Below, in pieces: positions 9,601 through 18,113 of a DNA stretch of 64,000 nt. A program made the translations under genes and the position numbers. The stretch comes from Acidimicrobiia bacterium (GTDB lineage Bacteria; Actinomycetota; Acidimicrobiia; Acidimicrobiales; CAIXPF01), in NCBI GenBank assembly GCA_947476745.1, contig CANJRG010000007.1, positions 62,001 through 126,000 on the forward strand, given 5' to 3'. Each line of letters starts with the position of its first letter. The stretch's first letter is position 1. Below the pieces are notes generated by a model. That model worked only from the letters and a program-made list of their open reading frames with translations. It was not told the origin of the DNA and ran no database searches.

Positions 9601-10728
9601 GTGCCCGATCGCGAACCCGACGACCACCGCAGCTCTGACCCCGCTGCCCGCGTCGCCGAGCTGGTCGCGGCCATCGCCGAGCCCGATGCGCGGGTCGCCG
9701 CCGACGCGGCGGCCCTGCAGGACCGCCTCACCAAGCCGCGCGGGGCGCTGGGCCGGCTCGAAACGCTGGGCATCCGCCTGTGCGTCATCAGCGGCACCGT
9801 CCCGCCACCGGTGCCCGCCAAGGCAGCGGTGGCGGTGTTCGCCGGCGACCACGGCGTGCTCGACGAAGGCGTCAGCCCCTGGCCCCAGGAGGTGACCGCC
9901 CAGATGGTGGCCAATCTCTGCGCCGGCGGCGCGGCCATCAACGTGCTGGCCCGACAGGCCGGGGCCGAGGTCATCGTCGTCGACGTCGGCGTCGCCGGGC
10001 CCGTACTGGACCATCCCGGCCTGCGCCGGCGACGGGTCCGGTCGGGTACCGCAAACCTGGCACAGGGCCCGGCCATGACCGTCACCGAAGCCCGCTCCGC
10101 CATCCTGGTCGGCGCCGAGGTGGCCGCCGACCTGGTGGCCGGCGGTGCCGACCTGCTCGTCGGCGGCGACATGGGCATCGGCAACACCACGCCCTCTGCT
10201 GCGCTGATCGCGGCCATCACCGGCCGCGACCCCGCAGCGGTGACCGGACGCGGGACCGGAATCGACGACGCCATGCTGCAACACAAGGCCGATGTCGTCG
10301 CCGACGCGGTCGCCCGGGTACGGACCGCAGCTGCGACCGGGCCGGACGCAACCGGGCTCGATGCTGTCGGGTTGCTGGCCGAGATCGGCGGGCTGGAGAT
10401 CGCCGCACTGGCCGGGTTCTACCTCGGTGCCGCCGCCGCCGGGGTGCCGGTCGTCCTCGACGGGGTCATTGCCCTCGCGGCGGCCTGCGTCGCGGCACAG
10501 CACTGCCCGGCCGTCACCGGCTACCTCATCGCCGGGCACCGCTCCACCGAGCCGGGCGCCACCGCGGCACTCGACTGGCTCGGTCTCGAGCCGCTGGTCG
10601 ATCTCGGCATGCGACTCGGCGAGGGCAGCGGCGCCATGCTGGGCGTCCCGTTGGTCCGGGCCGCCGCCGCAGTGATGAACGAGATGGCCACCTTCGACAG
10701 CGCCGGCGTCGCCGACAAAGCGGAGTGA
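9601..10728 (+). CDS. cobT: Nicotinate-nucleotide--dimethylbenzimidazole phosphoribosyltransferase
   Basis: A 375-residue cytosolic enzyme that transfers phosphoribose from nicotinate mononucleotide to 5,6-dimethylbenzimidazole, making alpha-ribazole phosphate for the lower loop of cobalamin. Recognisable family segments are KPRGALGRLE near residue 42, FAGDHGVLDEGVSPWP near 80, GDMGIGNTTPSAALIAA near 190, and GMRLGEGSGAMLG near the C-terminus, which contains the catalytic Glu. GTG start with GGAG about 12 bases upstream. Its TGA overlaps the GTG of the next gene (GTGA), so the cobalamin genes are translationally coupled. Confidence 0.95.
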   Translation: MPDREPDDHRSSDPAARVAELVAAIAEPDARVAADAAALQDRLTKPRGALGRLETLGIRLCVISGTVPPPVPAKAAVAVFAGDHGVLDEGVSPWPQEVTAQMVANLCAGGAAINVLARQAGAEVIVVDVGVAGPVLDHPGLRRRRVRSGTANLAQGPAMTVTEARSAILVGAEVAADLVAGGADLLVGGDMGIGNTTPSAALIAAITGRDPAAVTGRGTGIDDAMLQHKADVVADAVARVRTAAATGPDATGLDAVGLLAEIGGLEIAALAGFYLGAAAAGVPVVLDGVIALAAACVAAQHCPAVTGYLIAGHRSTEPGATAALDWLGLEPLVDLGMRLGEGSGAMLGVPLVRAAAAVMNEMATFDSAGVADKAE

Positions 10729-11645
10729 ACCTCACCGCACCGGGTCCCCACGGTGGCGACGGGCGGCGCGTCGCCGCGGCCCTGGGCCTCGACCCCGCCA
10801 CCATGATCGACCTGTCGGCCAGCCTCAACCCGTTCGCGCCCGACGTGGCGTCGATGGCCGCCGACTGCGTGCGGCACAGGCCCGACGTCGTGTCGGCCTA
10901 CCCCGATGCCGGTCCGGCCGCCCGTGCGCTGGCCGCGGCCATCGGCGTGGACGACGACCGTCTGGTGCTGACCAACGGCGGGGCCGAGGCCATCGCCCTG
11001 GTGGCCGCCGACGCCCCTGCCGGGGCCATCGCCGACCCCGAGTTCTCGCTCTACCGCCGTCACCTGGCCGCCGTGACGACGAACGCGCCTCGCTGGCGGT
11101 CGAACCCGTCGAACCCGCTCGGCACCCTGGCCGGGCCGGACGAACTCGCCGGGGTGTGGGACGAGGCGTTCTACCCGCTCGCCACCGGGCGCTGGACACG
11201 CGGCGACGCAGCGGCCTGGCGGCTCGGGTCGCTGACCAAGCTGTGGGCCTGCCCGGGGCTGCGGCTCGGCTACGCCATAGCCCCCGATGCCGCAGCCGCA
11301 GCCCGACTGCGGGCCCGGCAACCACAGTGGGCCGTCAACGGCCTGATCGCCGCGCTCGTGCCGGAACTACTGGCCGTCACCGACCTGGCCGGCTGGCAGC
11401 ACGCGATCGGAGCCGCACGGCAGCGGTTCGCGGCCGAACTGGGCTCGCTCGGCTTCTCGGTGACCGGCACCCACGCCAACTGGGTACTGGTCGACGGCCA
11501 CGACCTGCGCACCCGGCTCGCCCCCAACGGCATCGTGGTGCGCGACCTCGCCTCGTTCGGGCTCGACGGACGGTTCCGGGTCGCCCTGCCCCGGCCGACC
11601 GAGGTCGACCGGGTCCTGGCGGCCTTCGCCGCGGTCGCCCGGTGA
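10725..11645 (+). CDS. CobC/CobD-like threonine-phosphate decarboxylase (PLP aminotransferase fold)
   Basis: A 306-residue fold-type I PLP enzyme. It has the opening typical of CobC/CobD (LSASLNPF, then AYPDAGPAARALAAAIG), a substrate-site GGAEAI, and the PLP lysine in SLTKLWACPGLRLGY near residue 170. Relatives decarboxylate L-threonine-O-3-phosphate to (R)-1-amino-2-propanol phosphate, the linker joining corrin ring and lower loop. It is a little short for the family (commonly 330-360 residues). GTG start overlaps the cobT stop, and its own stop overlaps the cbiB start, which supports a B12 role. CobC and CobD naming differs between organisms, so no symbol is given. Confidence 0.88.
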   Translation: MNLTAPGPHGGDGRRVAAALGLDPATMIDLSASLNPFAPDVASMAADCVRHRPDVVSAYPDAGPAARALAAAIGVDDDRLVLTNGGAEAIALVAADAPAGAIADPEFSLYRRHLAAVTTNAPRWRSNPSNPLGTLAGPDELAGVWDEAFYPLATGRWTRGDAAAWRLGSLTKLWACPGLRLGYAIAPDAAAAARLRARQPQWAVNGLIAALVPELLAVTDLAGWQHAIGAARQRFAAELGSLGFSVTGTHANWVLVDGHDLRTRLAPNGIVVRDLASFGLDGRFRVALPRPTEVDRVLAAFAAVAR

Positions 11646-12583
11646 AGCGCGCCGCGGCGATCGCTGCCGGGCTGGTGGCGGACCGGTTGCTGGGCGAGCC
11701 GCCCACCGCGTGGCATCCCATCGCCTGGTTCGGCTCGGTCATGGGCCACCTGGAACCGCGCATCCACGCCGACCGTCGGCGCAACGGCGTCGCCTACACC
11801 ACCGCCGGAGTGGCGCTGGGGGTCGGTGCGGGCCTGGCGATGCGACGGATCACCGGGCCGACGGCGGCGACCGCGGTGGCGACCGGGCTGGCGGTGGCCG
11901 GACGGATGCTCGACGAGGAAGCCACCCGCATCGGCGACCGGCTCCTCGCCGGCGACCTCGAGGGCGCCCGGGGGGCGCTGCGTTCCCTGGTGGGCCGCAG
12001 CCCCGACGACCTCGACGAGGCCTCGGTGAGCCGGGCGGTGATCGAATCGGTCGCCGAGAACAGCGTCGACGCGGTGACCGCCGCCGCCTTCTGGGCACTG
12101 GTCGGGGGGGCACCGGCGGTGCTTGCCTACCGGGCGATCAACACCATGGATGCCATGGTCGGCCACCACAACGCCCGCTACGAACGCTTCGGCTGGGCGT
12201 CGGCCCGGCTCGACGACCTGGCCAATTGGCTACCGGCCCGCCTCAGCGCCCTGTGGGTCCTGACCCCGCTGTTGGCCCGCTCCCCCGAACCCGCGGCGCT
12301 GCTGCGGACGGTCCGTCGGCAGGCCTCGGTACACCCGTCCCCCAACGGCGGCCTGATCGAGGCGGCCTACGCCCATCGCCTGGGGGTGACCCTCGGAGGT
12401 ACCAACCGGTATGGCACGCGGGACGAGCACCGTGGCCTGCTGGGCGACGGCCCCGCCGCCGGCCCCGCCGACATCGAACGGGCTGTGACGTTGCGCCGTC
12501 GCGCCGCCGCACAACTGACGCTCGCCCTGATCGCCCTCACCCTCCTCCGCCGAGGACCCCGCCGAAGAACGACCCGACGCTGA
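11642..12583 (+). CDS. cbiB: Adenosylcobinamide-phosphate synthase
   Basis: A 313-residue integral membrane protein of the CbiB/CobD(Pseudomonas) family, which attaches aminopropanol (phosphate) to adenosylcobyric acid. Family motifs seen: ADRLLGEPPTAWHPIAWFG at the N-terminus, VESVAENSVDA-type segment (VIESVAENSVDAVTAAAFW), YRAINTMDAMVGHHN and RYERFGWASARLDDLANW. The C-terminal tail turns into Arg-rich sequence over repeated DNA. GTG start overlaps the preceding stop by four bases. Together with cobT and the aminotransferase it forms the nucleotide-loop part of B12 synthesis; cobU/cobP, cobS and corrin-ring genes are not in the window. Confidence 0.93.
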   Translation: MKRAAAIAAGLVADRLLGEPPTAWHPIAWFGSVMGHLEPRIHADRRRNGVAYTTAGVALGVGAGLAMRRITGPTAATAVATGLAVAGRMLDEEATRIGDRLLAGDLEGARGALRSLVGRSPDDLDEASVSRAVIESVAENSVDAVTAAAFWALVGGAPAVLAYRAINTMDAMVGHHNARYERFGWASARLDDLANWLPARLSALWVLTPLLARSPEPAALLRTVRRQASVHPSPNGGLIEAAYAHRLGVTLGGTNRYGTRDEHRGLLGDGPAAGPADIERAVTLRRRAAAQLTLALIALTLLRRGPRRRTTRR

Positions 12584-12686
12584 CCCGGCCGAACCCGACG
12601 CTGACCCGACCGACGACCCACGCTGCCCGGGCCGACAGCCGGCCACCTCCCACCGACCACCTGCCACCGACCACCTGCCACCGACC
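12575..12686. repeat. Two short tandem repeats downstream of cbiB
   Basis: Around 12575-12617 a GACGCTGACCCG-centred unit appears twice. At 12651-12678 the 14-base unit CACCGACCACCTGC is repeated exactly twice, with a partial third copy to 12686. The array fills the gap before the hyi-like gene. Confidence 0.8.
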
Positions 12687-12698
12687 CGGACGTCCCCG

Positions 12699-13481
12699 AT
12701 GCGCCACGCCGCCAACCTGTCGATGCTCTACCCCCACCTGCCGATGCTGCAACGGCCCGCCGCGGCGGCCGCCGACGGGTTCAGCGGCGTGGAGATTCTC
12801 TTCCCCTACGACCTCGACGCCGGCGCGTTGCGCGCCGCACTCGACGAGGCAGACCTCGTCGCCGTGCTCATCAACACCCCACCGGGCGAGGGCGACGAGC
12901 GCGGCCTCGCCGCGGTGCCCGGTGCCGAGGAACGCTTCCGACGTTGCTTCGAGCAGGCCCTCGACACCGCCGCCGTGCTCGGTGCCGACAGCGTGCACAC
13001 CATGGCCGGAAACGTGGCCGGAAACGTGGCCGCGGGGCACGGCCGCGCCACGGCGGTCGACACCCTGGTCGCCAACCTCCGCTGGGCGGCGCCCCGGGCG
13101 GCGCAGCGCGGCATCACCCTGACCCTCGAGGGCCTCAACCACCACGACTTCCCCGGTTACTGCTACGCCACCCCGGCCCTCGTGTGCGAGGTGCTCGAGG
13201 CGGTCGACGACGCCAACGTGCGCCTGCAGTTCGACCTTTACCACACCGCCCGGGAGGACCTCGACCCCCGGGCGGAGATCGAGGCGGCGCGGCTGTGGAT
13301 CCACCACGTGCAGATTGCCGGGCCCCCGGACCGCCACGAGCCGACGGCGGAGGACCGGGCCCTACTCGACGCGGTGGCCTGGCTCCACGCCGACGGCTAC
13401 GACGGATGGCTCGGCTTCGAGTACCGCCCCCGGGGCGACACCAGCGCCGGGCTTACCTGGCGGGCCCTGCTGCCGAGCTGA
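12699..13481 (+). CDS. Hydroxypyruvate isomerase-like TIM-barrel protein (AP endonuclease family 2 fold)
   Basis: A 260-residue protein of the Hyi/OtnI group. It begins AANLSMLYPHLPMLQR, as hydroxypyruvate isomerases do, and carries the metal-site strands TLEGLNHHDFPGY (Glu about residue 145), QFDLYHTARE, HHVQIAGPPDRHEP and GFEYRPRG. Members isomerise hydroxypyruvate/tartronate semialdehyde or 2-oxo-tetronates. A 12-base duplication (GCCGGAAACGTG twice near 13006) gives an AGNVAGNVA stretch. No glyoxylate-pathway neighbour (gcl, glxR) is adjacent, so the true substrate is open. The start follows a repeat-filled gap and its ribosome-binding site is weak. Confidence 0.82.
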   Translation: MRHAANLSMLYPHLPMLQRPAAAAADGFSGVEILFPYDLDAGALRAALDEADLVAVLINTPPGEGDERGLAAVPGAEERFRRCFEQALDTAAVLGADSVHTMAGNVAGNVAAGHGRATAVDTLVANLRWAAPRAAQRGITLTLEGLNHHDFPGYCYATPALVCEVLEAVDDANVRLQFDLYHTAREDLDPRAEIEAARLWIHHVQIAGPPDRHEPTAEDRALLDAVAWLHADGYDGWLGFEYRPRGDTSAGLTWRALLPS

Positions 13482-13517
13482 CCGCGGCGCGACCACACCG
13501 ACCGCGGCGCGACCAGG

Positions 13518-13532
13518 CCGGCGTAGCGCCGG
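13518..13532. terminator. Bidirectional hairpin between convergent genes
   Basis: CCGGCG, TAG loop, CGCCGG between the hyi-like gene and the convergent SDR gene. A 15-base unit (ACCGCGGCGCGACCA) is duplicated just before it at 13481 and 13501. Confidence 0.45.
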
Positions 13533-13562
13533 GAACCTGCCCGTCGCCACGCCGAAACGGCC

Positions 13563-14318
13563 TCAGGCCATGGTCAGCCCGCCGGACACCGACAGGGTCT
13601 GGCCGGTGACGAAGCCGGCGGCCTCCGAGGCGAAGTACGCCACGGCCGAAGCCACCTCGTGGGGCTGGCCCAGCCGCTTCATCGGCACCGCGTTTGCCAT
13701 GGCCCCGATGACCTTGTCGCCGGAGGGGCTGGCGCTGACGATCTCGTCGATGAGCGGGGTGGCGGTCGGGCCGGGACAGACCGTGTTCACGGTGATGCCC
13801 TTGCGGGCCATCTCCCGGGCGATGGTCTTGGAGAAGGCGATGACGCCGCCCTTGGCCCCGGAGTACACGGCCTCGAGCGACGAGCCGACCCGGCCGGCGT
13901 CGGAACCGATGTTGACGATGCGGCCCCACCCGGCTTCAACCATCGAAGGCAGGCAGGCATGCACGGTGCGCAACACGCCCTTGTAGTTGATCTCGATGAT
14001 GCGGTCCCAGAAGGCCTCATCGGTGGTGAGGAAGGGCTTGAGGTCGTCCCAACCGGCGCAGTTCACCAGCACCTCGACGGCGCCGAGCTCGTCGATGACC
14101 TGCAGGATGCCCTGCTGGACCGAGTCGGAATCGGTCACGTCCATGGCCACCACGATGGCCGTGCCACCGGCCTGGCGGACCAGTTCCGCGGTTTCGGCCG
14201 CCTCCTCGGTGCGCAGGTCGGCCACGGCCACCTTGCGGCCGTCGGCCGCCAACGCCCGGCAGATCTCCCGGCCGATACCCCGGCCGCCGCCGGTCACCAT
14301 CGCTACGCGTTCGGTCAT
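13563..14318 (-). CDS. Short-chain dehydrogenase, BadH-like (2-hydroxycyclohexanecarboxyl-CoA dehydrogenase type)
   Basis: A 251-residue classical SDR. It has the NAD-binding TGGGRGIG (residues 9-16), NCAGWDD, the catalytic Ser in NIGSDAGRVGSS and YSGAK (Tyr/Lys). The GSDAGRVGSS and CPGPT segments are close to BadH, which oxidises 2-hydroxycyclohexanecarboxyl-CoA in cyclohexanecarboxylate and anaerobic benzoate routes. The ATG at 14318 is chosen because GAGGAG precedes it; a longer frame adds 20 unlikely residues. It is followed on the same strand (upstream at 15177) by an enoyl-CoA hydratase, which fits acyl-CoA ring or chain oxidation. The exact substrate is inferred. Confidence 0.85.
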   Translation of the reverse strand: MTERVAMVTGGGRGIGREICRALAADGRKVAVADLRTEEAAETAELVRQAGGTAIVVAMDVTDSDSVQQGILQVIDELGAVEVLVNCAGWDDLKPFLTTDEAFWDRIIEINYKGVLRTVHACLPSMVEAGWGRIVNIGSDAGRVGSSLEAVYSGAKGGVIAFSKTIAREMARKGITVNTVCPGPTATPLIDEIVSASPSGDKVIGAMANAVPMKRLGQPHEVASAVAYFASEAAGFVTGQTLSVSGGLTMA

Positions 14319-14391
14319 GTCTGTTCTCCTCGAGTGGTGGTCGGGACCTTCGTGCCGGTCCCGCCCGGGGTTGATCAAGAACGCAGCCGGC

Positions 14392-15177
14392 TCAGTGCCC
14401 GCCGAAGGCGGGGGGCCGCTTCTCCAGGAAGGCCCTGATGCCCTCGACGCGATCCTCGGTGGCGAACAGCCCGGCGACGGTCTCGCGCTCGAGCACGATC
14501 GCCGATGCCAACGGCATGGTCAGGCCGACGTCGACGAGGCGCTTGGCCGCCGCCAGCGAGGCCGGCGGGCCGGCGGCCAACGACTCGCCCAACCCCAGCG
14601 CGGCGCCGACCACGTCGTCCACCACGTCGTTGAGCACGCCGTAGTGCAACGCCCGCCCGGCATCGATCGGCTCGCCGGTCATCAGCAGGTACTTCGCCAC
14701 CGTCACCGGCAGCAACCGGCTCAGCCGTTGGGTGCCAGCCGCGGCCGGTAGCAGGCCCAGCTTGATCTCGGGCACCCCGAAGCGGGCCGAGGGCGACGCC
14801 AGACGAAGATCGCAGGCCAGGGCCAGCTCGAACCCGCCGCCGAAGGCCAGGCCGTTGACCGCGGCCACCGACACCACCGGGCAGGCCGCCAGCCGGTCGA
14901 GCACGTCGGTCAGGCCCTTGACGAACCGGGCGAAGTCGGCCGGGCCGGTGAGCCGGTCGAGCTCGGTGATGTCCGCCCCGGCGGAGAACGCCCGGCCGGC
15001 GCCGGTCAGCACGATGGCCCGCAGCTCCGGGTCGGCCTCGATCACATCGAGCGCGGCGTCGAGCTGCGCCACGGTGTCGCTGCCGATGGCGTTGAGCCGG
15101 CCCGGCCGGTCCACGGTGAGCAGCGCCACCCGGCCCCGCCGTTCCAGATGCAGGACCTCGTCCGCTTGGTCGGTCAT
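14392..15177 (-). CDS. Enoyl-CoA hydratase/isomerase family protein
   Basis: A 261-residue crotonase-fold protein with the CoA/oxyanion segments GAGRAFSAGADI (about residue 61) and NGLAFGGGFELALACDLR (about 100), and the catalytic region FGVPEIKLGLLPAAAGTQRL (about 130). It ends with the common FLEKRPPAFGGH tail. It hydrates trans-2-enoyl-CoA or a related substrate in the cytosol. ATG at 15177 is chosen; the frame stays open far upstream, but that portion is antisense to the next gene. It probably forms a unit with the BadH-like SDR 73 bases downstream. Confidence 0.9.
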   Translation of the reverse strand: MTDQADEVLHLERRGRVALLTVDRPGRLNAIGSDTVAQLDAALDVIEADPELRAIVLTGAGRAFSAGADITELDRLTGPADFARFVKGLTDVLDRLAACPVVSVAAVNGLAFGGGFELALACDLRLASPSARFGVPEIKLGLLPAAAGTQRLSRLLPVTVAKYLLMTGEPIDAGRALHYGVLNDVVDDVVGAALGLGESLAAGPPASLAAAKRLVDVGLTMPLASAIVLERETVAGLFATEDRVEGIRAFLEKRPPAFGGH

Positions 15178-15289
15178 CGTCCCGACCCTACTTTGTGCGC
15201 CGCGCCCCGCGACCGGTGGAACCCGGGGCTGGGGGCGCGACGATGGCCGGCGCGACGGTCGCACCGGACCGTCCCGATAACGAGCCGGC

Positions 15290-16027
15290 GTGGGCCCGTT
15301 CCTGATCGTGGCCCGGGCGCTCGCCACCGCTCTGGGCGTGTGGGCCGTCGTGTCGGTCCTGCTGTCGGCGATCCGGACCATCGTCGTGTCGCGGGGCGAG
15401 AGCCTGGCCCTCACCGCGTTCGTCTTCGTCGGCCTGCGCCACATCCGCGGCCTCGAGGAGCTCGACGACCTGTGGAGCGAGTGGGAGGCGTGGTTCGCCG
15501 ACCTCGAGCAGACCCACACCTCCTACCCGGCGCTGGTGTACTTCCGTTCCGGCCAGGGACGCAGCTGGCTGACCTCGGCCGGCACCGTGCTCGACACCGC
15601 CGCAGTGGTCACCGCCGCGGTCGACGTAGCGGTCCGGCCCCAGCCGCAGCCGTGCCTACGGGCCGGGTTCCTGGCGCTGCGGAAGGTGGCGGACCACTTC
15701 GGACAGGCCTCCGACCCCGACCCCGCGCCGGGCGACCCGATCTCGGTGACCCGGGCCGAGTTCGACGCCTGCCTCGACGAGCTGGCCGCCGCCGGGGTCC
15801 CGCTGCGGGCCGACCGGGAGCGGGCCTGGCGCGAGTTCGCCGGCTGGCGGGTCAACTGCGATGCCGCGCTCATCGCCCTGTGCGCCGTCATCGAGCCGCG
15901 GACCGCGCCGTGGTCCTCGGACCGGTCGCCGCGCTGGTCGCCGCCGTTCCTACGCACGGTGTGGCTGGCCCGCACCTCCGGGTTCCGGGAATCCCGCAGG
16001 ATGCATCGGACCGAAACCACCGGCTGA
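15290..16027 (+). CDS. Membrane-anchored hypothetical; looks like a channel-family protein without the channel core
   Basis: A 245-residue protein from a GTG. Residues 1-35 hold one hydrophobic helix followed by SAIRTIVVSRG, and from about residue 50 a soluble domain (GLEELDDLWSEWEAWFADLE, SYPALVYFRS, LRAGFLALRKVADHF, WREFAGWRVNCDAAL). From memory, this soluble domain in actinobacteria is usually the C-terminal part of longer (about 340-residue) predicted ion-channel-like membrane proteins whose extra helices lie exactly where this protein passes from FVGLR to HIRGLEEL. If so, an in-frame deletion removed the pore region. Function unknown. It is divergent from the enoyl-CoA hydratase gene. 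Confidence 0.75.
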   Translation: MGPFLIVARALATALGVWAVVSVLLSAIRTIVVSRGESLALTAFVFVGLRHIRGLEELDDLWSEWEAWFADLEQTHTSYPALVYFRSGQGRSWLTSAGTVLDTAAVVTAAVDVAVRPQPQPCLRAGFLALRKVADHFGQASDPDPAPGDPISVTRAEFDACLDELAAAGVPLRADRERAWREFAGWRVNCDAALIALCAVIEPRTAPWSSDRSPRWSPPFLRTVWLARTSGFRESRRMHRTETTG

Positions 16028-16103
16028 GCGCACCGGCAGAGGCGACGGGCCGGGCGGCCAGGCAGACCCGGCCAGGCACACCCGGCCGGGCGGCCGGCGG
16101 CGC

Positions 16104-16871
16104 TCAGCGACCGGTGAAGACGGGGGGCCGCTTCTCCAGGAACGAGCGCACGCCCTCGCGGTGGTCCTCGGTTCGGAACAGCTCGCTGAGCGACGCCCCG
16201 ACCCAGCGGCCCAACGCCTCCCAGTCGGGATCGGTGGCCAGCCGCAGGCCTTCCTTCAGCTTGCGCACCGCCAGCGGCGGCCGCTCGGCGATCTTCTGGG
16301 CCAGCTCCAGCGCCGTCGGCAGCAGCTCCTCGTGGGCCACCACCCGCGACACCATCCCGATCGAACGGGCCGTCTCGGCGTCGATGACGTCGCCGGTGAA
16401 GAGCAGCTCGGCGGCCTTCTCACGGCCCACCAGCTGTGCCAGGCGGCCGATGCCCGCCACGTCGGTGCACAACCCGCGCAGCACGAACAGCTCGCCGAAA
16501 CGGGCCTTCTCCGACGCCACCCGGAAATCGGCCATCAACGCCATCTCCATGCCCCAACCCACCGCGGCGCCGTTGACCGCGGCGATGATCGGCACGTCGG
16601 TGCGCAGCATGGCCCCGGCGGCGGGGGTGATGCGATGCTCGACCACCAGCGGCTTGTCGCTGCTGCCGCTGCCCATGATCTCCTTGACGTCGTCGCCGGA
16701 GCAGAACGCCGGATCGGTGCCGGTCAGCACGATGCAACGAGCCGTGCTGGTGCGAAACGCCTCCTCGAGCTCGTCGTAGGTCTGCCACCGCAGGGCGTTG
16801 CGCTTGGCGGGCCGGTTGATGGTGATCAGCTCGACCTCGCCGCGGCGTTCGATGAGCAGGTCTTCGGGCAT
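16104..16871 (-). CDS. Enoyl-CoA hydratase/isomerase family protein
   Basis: A 255-residue crotonase-superfamily member. GTDPAFCSGDDVKEI (about residue 53) and NGAAVGWGMEMALMADFR (about 100) form the CoA-binding oxyanion hole. The usual catalytic-Glu region reads FGELFVLRGLCTDVAGIGRL, unlike the common PEV..GAGGTQ form, so it may be an isomerase or another acyl-CoA enzyme rather than a plain hydratase. It ends FLEKRPPVFTGR, like the paralogue at 14392-15177. It lies directly downstream of the thiolase-like/DUF35/aldehyde dehydrogenase run on the same strand and may belong to that operon. Confidence 0.88.
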   Translation of the reverse strand: MPEDLLIERRGEVELITINRPAKRNALRWQTYDELEEAFRTSTARCIVLTGTDPAFCSGDDVKEIMGSGSSDKPLVVEHRITPAAGAMLRTDVPIIAAVNGAAVGWGMEMALMADFRVASEKARFGELFVLRGLCTDVAGIGRLAQLVGREKAAELLFTGDVIDAETARSIGMVSRVVAHEELLPTALELAQKIAERPPLAVRKLKEGLRLATDPDWEALGRWVGASLSELFRTEDHREGVRSFLEKRPPVFTGR

Positions 16872-16964
16872 GGGGTGCTCCGTGGCAGTTGGGGACGGGT
16901 GGAGGGGTTCGCCGGGCCGGGCCGGGCCCGCAGAACCCGACGGGTTCGGGCGGGGCCGGCCTGT

Positions 16965-18113
16965 TCAGGTACTGGCGGCGAGGACGTGCACGACACAGAC
17001 CGCGCCGATGCCGACCATGTGGGTCAGACCCAGCCGGGCGTTCGGTTGTTGGCGGTCGCCGGCCTCACCGCGCAGCTGGCGGGTCACCTCGGCCACCTGG
17101 CCCACGCCGGTCGGGCCGAGCGGATGGCCCATTGCCAGCAGCCCGCCCGACGGGCTGACCGCGCAACGGCCGCCGATGTCGAACGCACCCTGCTCGATGA
17201 GCGGGCCGGCCTCGCCGGGGCCGCAGAACCCCATGGCCTCGAGGTAGAGCAGCTCCTCGATGGAGAAGGCGTCGTGGACCTCGATCACGTCGAGGTCGGT
17301 GGGGGCGACGCCGGCATCGTCGAAGGCCAGCTTCGTGGTGTGCGCGGTCAGAGTGGCGTCGATCGGCGTGCCCGGCGGATAGGCCGCCTCGCTACGGGTC
17401 ACCGAGGACAGGATGCGCGGCGCACGACGCGGGTCGATCCCGAACCGGGCCAGGGCCTCGTCGCTGGCCAGGATCACCGCCGCCGCACCCTCACCCACCG
17501 GGCAGCACTGCAGGCGGGTCATGCTGCCCGAGATCGGATCGGCCAGCACCTCGGGGAGGCTGCGCACCTTCTGGCGCTGGGCGTAGGGGTTGCGGGCGCC
17601 GTTGGCATGGTTCTTCACCGCCACCCGGGCCACCTGCTCGGCGGTGGTGCCGTAGCGCTGGCGGTAGTCCTCAGCCAGCAGAGCGAAGTGGGTGAACGGC
17701 ACCACCGTGCCCGCCTCGTAGTTGCCCAGACCGGCACTGTTGGGGGCGATGCGCCAACCCTCCGCCTTGTCGACCCCGACCGCCAGCACCACGTCGCTAC
17801 GCCCCGACGCCACCTCGAGCGCAGCGAGCGCCACCGCGGTCGAGCCCGAGGCCGAGGCGTTCTCGACCTGCTGGATGGCCAGGCCGGTGGCACCCAGACG
17901 CGACAGCATGACCCGGCCCGGTGCCATACCGAGCAGTGCGGAACCGACGAAGGCCGCCTCGACGTCGGGCCAGCGCAGGCCGCTGTCGGCCAGCGCGCCG
18001 CGCACCGCGGTCAGACCCAGCTCGACGAACGGCGTGGGCGACGCCGGTTGATAGCGATGCAGGCCGATGCCCACCACGTGGACCGGCCGGTCGGCCAGCG
18101 GGTTGCGACCCAT
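16965..18113 (-). CDS. Thiolase-like protein (SCP-x/Ltp2 type) with Ser in place of the nucleophilic Cys
   Basis: A 382-residue thiolase-fold protein. Where catalytic thiolases have a Cys in ENACAS-type sequence, this one reads QVENASASGSTAV (bases about 17855-17880), so the acyl-accepting cysteine is serine. The HDAFSIEELLYLEAMGF and GGLLAMGHPLGPTG regions are retained. It starts immediately after the stop of the DUF35 gene (TGA-ATG with no gap). Thiolase-like plus DUF35 pairs are known to work as a complex, for example Ltp2 with ChsH2 in steroid side-chain retro-aldol cleavage. A non-thiolytic carbon-carbon lyase or scaffold role is inferred; ordinary thiolysis looks unlikely. Confidence 0.85.
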   Translation of the reverse strand: MGRNPLADRPVHVVGIGLHRYQPASPTPFVELGLTAVRGALADSGLRWPDVEAAFVGSALLGMAPGRVMLSRLGATGLAIQQVENASASGSTAVALAALEVASGRSDVVLAVGVDKAEGWRIAPNSAGLGNYEAGTVVPFTHFALLAEDYRQRYGTTAEQVARVAVKNHANGARNPYAQRQKVRSLPEVLADPISGSMTRLQCCPVGEGAAAVILASDEALARFGIDPRRAPRILSSVTRSEAAYPPGTPIDATLTAHTTKLAFDDAGVAPTDLDVIEVHDAFSIEELLYLEAMGFCGPGEAGPLIEQGAFDIGGRCAVSPSGGLLAMGHPLGPTGVGQVAEVTRQLRGEAGDRQQPNARLGLTHMVGIGAVCVVHVLAAST

